A stretch of DNA of 64,000 bases from Paenibacillus sp. UNC499MF (GTDB taxonomy: Bacteria; Bacillota; Bacilli; Paenibacillales; NBRC-103111). The DNA lies in assembly GCF_900107975.1 (NCBI RefSeq), contig NZ_FNVF01000001.1, positions 873,237 to 937,236 on the forward strand. The letters are read 5' to 3'. This document shows positions 61,269 through 64,000 of this stretch, one piece after another. A model generated the notes under the pieces. That model saw only the letters and a program-made list of their open reading frames with translations, did not search any database and was not told the DNA's origin. A program made the position numbers and the translations under genes. How positions within the stretch are numbered: the stretch's first letter is position 1; each line of letters starts with the position of its first letter.

Positions 61269-62207
61269 GTGGAAGACAGGCGCATGTACGCCTTTCATTA
61301 TTTTTTCAGAGCGGCAATTTTATGCGGGTTTTCGTTCTATATCGTTTATCTCGTCAAAACGGGCGGCTTGGCACATTATTTGGCGCCCCGTCTGTTCCCT
61401 TACGTCAAAGCTTCGGCGATCGCTTTGTTCGTATTGGCGGTGATCCAGATTTATCTGGCTTTACAGCCTGCCGCAAACAGCGAACCCGACTGCGGATGCG
61501 AGCCCGTTATACGCAAATCCAAGCTTTCGCACGGTGCCGCCTACTCCTTGTTCCTTTTGCCGCTGCTGCTCGGTTTTCTGCTGCCTGACCGTGTAACGGG
61601 AAGCGATATCGCTCAGGTGAAAGGGATTCAATTGAATGCCTCCAACCTGCAAAAGCAGCAGGGAGCGGAGCCGCAGGAAAAGCCGGCAGAAAAGCCGAAA
61701 ACATCGGGAGAAGTACGGCAGGGCGGAGAGCAAACCGACGAAAGCAGGCTTAAGGAGATGTTTAAGGGCAGCCGCTTTACGGAAGAGTATGCGAAGCTGG
61801 CCATGCGGCTTTACCGGAACGAAACCATTCTGATCGGAGAAAAAGGGTTTATGGAAAAGCTGACGGCAGTGGATCTGTTTGCCGGCCGTTTTGCGGGGAA
61901 GCAAATGGAAATCAGCGGCTTCGTGTACCGGGAGGAAGGGATGCCCCAAAACCGGTTTGTCGTAGCCCGGCTGACGATGCAGTGCTGCTCGGCCGATGCC
62001 TCCCCGTATGGCGTGATCGTTGAGGCGCCGGATGCGGGTTCGTATCCGAAGGATACCTGGGTAACGGTGAAGGGCACGATCCGGAAGTCCGTGTATGAAG
62101 GCAAAGACGTGATGAAGCTGGAGGGAGCCGTTATCCGGAAAATAAAAGAGCCGTCGTCTCCATACGTTTATCCGTATGCCGGCGATTTCGCCGATCTTGG
62201 AAAATAG
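61269..62207 (+). CDS. TIGR03943/DUF1980 membrane protein (YcgQ-like)
   Basis: A 312-residue protein with two N-terminal membrane segments plus a third (YSLFLLPLLLGFLLPD), a charged Gln/Glu/Lys linker and an extracytoplasmic domain (SGFVYREEGMPQNRFVVARL, MQCCSADASPYGVIVE, VKLEGA-type end) that forms an OB-like fold in relatives. It pairs with the UPF0718 permease in many Bacillales. GTG 61269 has GGGAGG 8 bases upstream. Expected to be cotranscribed under Zur. Confidence 0.86.
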   Translation: MEDRRMYAFHYFFRAAILCGFSFYIVYLVKTGGLAHYLAPRLFPYVKASAIALFVLAVIQIYLALQPAANSEPDCGCEPVIRKSKLSHGAAYSLFLLPLLLGFLLPDRVTGSDIAQVKGIQLNASNLQKQQGAEPQEKPAEKPKTSGEVRQGGEQTDESRLKEMFKGSRFTEEYAKLAMRLYRNETILIGEKGFMEKLTAVDLFAGRFAGKQMEISGFVYREEGMPQNRFVVARLTMQCCSADASPYGVIVEAPDAGSYPKDTWVTVKGTIRKSVYEGKDVMKLEGAVIRKIKEPSSPYVYPYAGDFADLGK

Positions 62208-62219
62208 CGCTAAGGCAAC

Positions 62220-62248
62220 AAAACCGCTTTCCGTCGGAAAGCGGTTTT
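62220..62248 (+). terminator. Terminator of the permease operon
   Basis: AAAACCGCTTTCC-gtc-GGAAAGCGGTTTT, thirteen perfect pairs, with only four T residues at its end. Confidence 0.85.
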
Positions 62249-62268
62249 GGACGTTGCAGGAGCAGGTA

Positions 62269-62412
62269 GGTGCAAGAGCCAGCAGGTGTAAGAGCTGTAA
62301 GTGCAAAGAGCTGGTAAGTGCAAGAGCCGGTAGGTGCGAGAGCCGGTAGGTGCAGGAACTGGTAGTGCAAGAGCCGGCAGGTGTAAGAGCTGGTAAGTGC
62401 AAGAGCCGGTAG
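62269..62412 (+). repeat. Degenerate 16-bp tandem repeat
   Basis: About nine imperfect copies of a unit like gtgcaagagccggta run head to tail between the permease operon terminator and the CobW gene. They carry no spacers and encode nothing convincing. The remaining 219 bases to the CobW gene also show no gene. Confidence 0.85.
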
Positions 62413-62631
62413 ATTCAGGTTATCGTACCGCTTGCGGCTCCCAGCGTACGGTGATTCGCTGTATGACGGCGGCCGGTCCACCAACTCGACTACGGGTAGA
62501 CACAATCGGCAGAATAGGGAGCCGGTACAGCAAATCGTTCCGCACCACGCAAGGTGCCTATGCTCGATGCTTGGTTGGCGTTTCAGGACAGCTTGGCTGA
62601 GCGGCAGGCACCTGACTGATTGTAGCTGGGG

Positions 62632-63702
62632 CTAATTCCGGCGGACCGGCCCTGGTTCAACGGGCAGCGGCTTTCCCGGCAGCCGTTTCCACTCTTCGCT
62701 CAGCCGTTCCGTATCCAGATCGATCCCTATAAACACGAGATAGGGTTCTCCCCGGTAAAAAGAAGGCTCCCAGACACTCCGTTTTCCGGCGTACTGAAGC
62801 AGATGTGTGTGTCCGGATTCTGAGAAGGTCACATACCCTTTGGCGCGGAGCAGCCCGTCCTTCCAGCGCTGGAGGAAAGCGTCCACGTCTCCTTTGGTCA
62901 GCCCCGCAGCCTGATTCCACGGGAGAGTAACGGTGCGGACGCGGGAGTGGGAGGGAGCCGTTTGCAACGGGGCAGGCGAGTTCGCGGAGCGCTTGCCGCT
63001 TTCCGCACCGGCTGTGCTGGGCTCCTTCGGATGAGTCCGTATCTTCGTCATCCGGATAGGCCGGACCGTCAGAGGCCCATTCTGCGCAGGCTGGACGCCT
63101 TCCAGGATCGGCTGCAGCTCAACGCGGCAGTGAGTGGTATACACGAGCATGGCATGCCCGTTCAGCTTGCGTATCGCCTTCTCGATTTGATGCAGCCGGA
63201 TGCGGTGCACATAATCCGTTTTGTTGACCAGAATCAGGTCGGCCACTTCAACCTGCCTGCGAAGCGTCCTCACGAGCTGTCTGTCCGATGCGAACAGGCT
63301 GTTGTAATCCATGAAATTTTCCGCATCGAGCACCGTGATGACCTGCTTCAGAAATACACGGTTCAGCAGACCGGGCTCCGTAAGCACATCGGCGATTTCT
63401 TCAGGATTAGCGACCCCGGTCAGTTCAATGATAAGGATGTCCGGATTGCGCAGCATCAGCGTCTGCAAACTGCCTGTAAGCTCGCTTTTCTTACTGCAGC
63501 AGACACAGCCGTCCAGCAGTTTCTCAATCGATGCGGAGCTGTGTCCTTCCAGAATCAAGCCGTCGACATCGGCTTTGCCCAGCTCATTCATCAGAATCCC
63601 GGGGCGCAGGCCGAGTGTCTTCGATTCTTCGAGCATCCGGAGCAGAAGCGTCGTTTTACCGCTGCCCAAAAAACCGCTGAGTACGAACACAGGTATTTTC
63701 AC
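62632..63702 (-). CDS. CobW/COG0523-family GTPase, zinc-related
   Basis: A 356-residue metallochaperone-type GTPase. Walker A is GFLGSGKTT (residues 10-18), the metal-binding motif is DGCVCC (Cys-x-Cys-Cys near residue 68), ELTGVANPEE is the Walker-B neighbourhood, and NKTD the guanine-specificity motif. The C-terminal CobW domain is interrupted by a Ser/Pro/Ala-rich linker around residues 225-250. It starts at GTG with AAAGGAAC upstream. The Zur box 74 bases upstream makes a zinc chaperone or stress role (as for B. subtilis ZagA/YciC) much more likely than cobalamin synthesis. Confidence 0.92.
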   Translation of the reverse strand: MKIPVFVLSGFLGSGKTTLLLRMLEESKTLGLRPGILMNELGKADVDGLILEGHSSASIEKLLDGCVCCSKKSELTGSLQTLMLRNPDILIIELTGVANPEEIADVLTEPGLLNRVFLKQVITVLDAENFMDYNSLFASDRQLVRTLRRQVEVADLILVNKTDYVHRIRLHQIEKAIRKLNGHAMLVYTTHCRVELQPILEGVQPAQNGPLTVRPIRMTKIRTHPKEPSTAGAESGKRSANSPAPLQTAPSHSRVRTVTLPWNQAAGLTKGDVDAFLQRWKDGLLRAKGYVTFSESGHTHLLQYAGKRSVWEPSFYRGEPYLVFIGIDLDTERLSEEWKRLPGKPLPVEPGPVRRN

Positions 63703-63775
63703 GGCTCAGTTCCTTTCTGAGAGCAAATAGTTGTTAATATTGTATTCTTGTCCGGGATGGAACATGTGATAAAAT

Positions 63776-63788
63776 CGTAATTATTACG
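63776..63788 (-). promoter_or_regulatory. Zur box before the CobW-type GTPase gene
   Basis: CGTAATTATTACG within AAAATCGTAATTATTACGTT, the same perfect palindrome as at 60168-60180. It lies in the promoter region of the minus-strand GTPase gene. Confidence 0.9.
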
Positions 63789-63944
63789 TTTAATTTTATT
63801 TTACAGGAAGCAGGGTCGTCCGGCAAGCCGGATACCATTTCAAGTGGGGAGGGAAAGGGAGGATCAAAGGCTGCTATACTTTCTAAATTTGTAACTTCTA
63901 TAATTATATCCGGGTAAAAAGTCCTAAATTATTTGAAGTGGTAA

Positions 63945-63983
63945 AAAAATCCTCCAAACCCATTAAAGAGTCGGAGGATTTTT
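63945..63983. terminator. Terminator near the right window edge
   Basis: AAAAATCCTCC and GGAGGATTTTT arms around a 17-base loop. It may end a gene lying beyond the right edge, read from the other strand. The bases 63790-63944 show no gene. Confidence 0.75.
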
Positions 63984-64000
63984 AACTAGCCTATGCTTTT

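Noticed and set aside
62632-63702. Cobalamin-synthesis CobW
   Set aside because: The Zur box and CVCC motif point to zinc; no cob genes are adjacent.

Overview
The window looks like chromosomal DNA of a spore-forming Gram-positive bacterium of the Paenibacillus type. This rests on a complete gerA-B-C spore-germination operon, a bacillithiol gene pair (yojF-bshB2), a B. subtilis-like tunicamycin-resistance gene, Zur boxes of the Bacillus type, strong GGAGG ribosome binding sites, frequent GTG/TTG starts, and moderately GC-rich sequence. No rRNA, tRNA, phage, complete IS element or CRISPR array was seen. The assignment is inferred from gene content, not from a database search.

Layout. 1-6.5 kb: a tandem repeat at the edge, a WYL regulator divergent from an alpha/beta hydrolase, an AT-rich secreted HNH nuclease gene with a SUKH immunity gene, and manC with a DUF6492 gene. 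6.7-16.3 kb: nine tightly packed, mostly overlapping genes forming an unfamiliar biosynthetic operon: ketoacyl synthase III, two paralogous ATP-grasp ligases, an epimerase-type reductase, a metallo-hydrolase, an F390-synthetase-like adenylating enzyme, a SMI1/KNR4 protein, an acyltransferase-like protein and a Rieske oxygenase. This is the best candidate for an undescribed system. 16.5-24 kb: a degenerate histidine kinase without its catalytic residues, glutaminase, DUF1003, a niacin-type permease, a GntR regulator with a CynX-type transporter, and a DUF218 protein. 24.4-29.7 kb: a type III polyketide synthase cluster (PKS, methyltransferase, FAD oxidoreductase, MMPL exporter).

29.9-38.2 kb: mixed single genes (MATE/ANKH-like transporter, erythromycin-esterase family protein, PPOX flavoprotein, Imm22, methyltransferase, tmrB, small membrane proteins). 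38.3-42.0 kb: the gerABC operon. 42.2-47.6 kb: an MBL hydrolase, then odhA-odhB behind a clear sigma-A promoter. 47.9-53.5 kb: small conserved proteins, a very acidic protein, GNAT, methyltransferase, ppaC, and a TetR gene with matching palindromes before itself and before a membrane-protein gene. 53.7-57.2 kb: a six-PAS hybrid sensor kinase. 57.3-58.4 kb: yojF-bshB2. 58.6-60.0 kb: a cobalamin riboswitch with its own terminator before one methyltransferase gene. 60.1-63.8 kb: a zinc-responsive block in which identical Zur palindromes precede a UPF0718 permease/DUF1980 pair and a convergent CobW-type GTPase.

Functional themes are specialised metabolism (two clusters, with tmrB and an esterase as possible resistance functions), competition (a nuclease/immunity pair and two lone immunity-family genes), metal and cofactor control (zinc, cobalamin), and sporulation. 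Starts were moved inward from the longest open frame wherever a ribosome binding site supported it.
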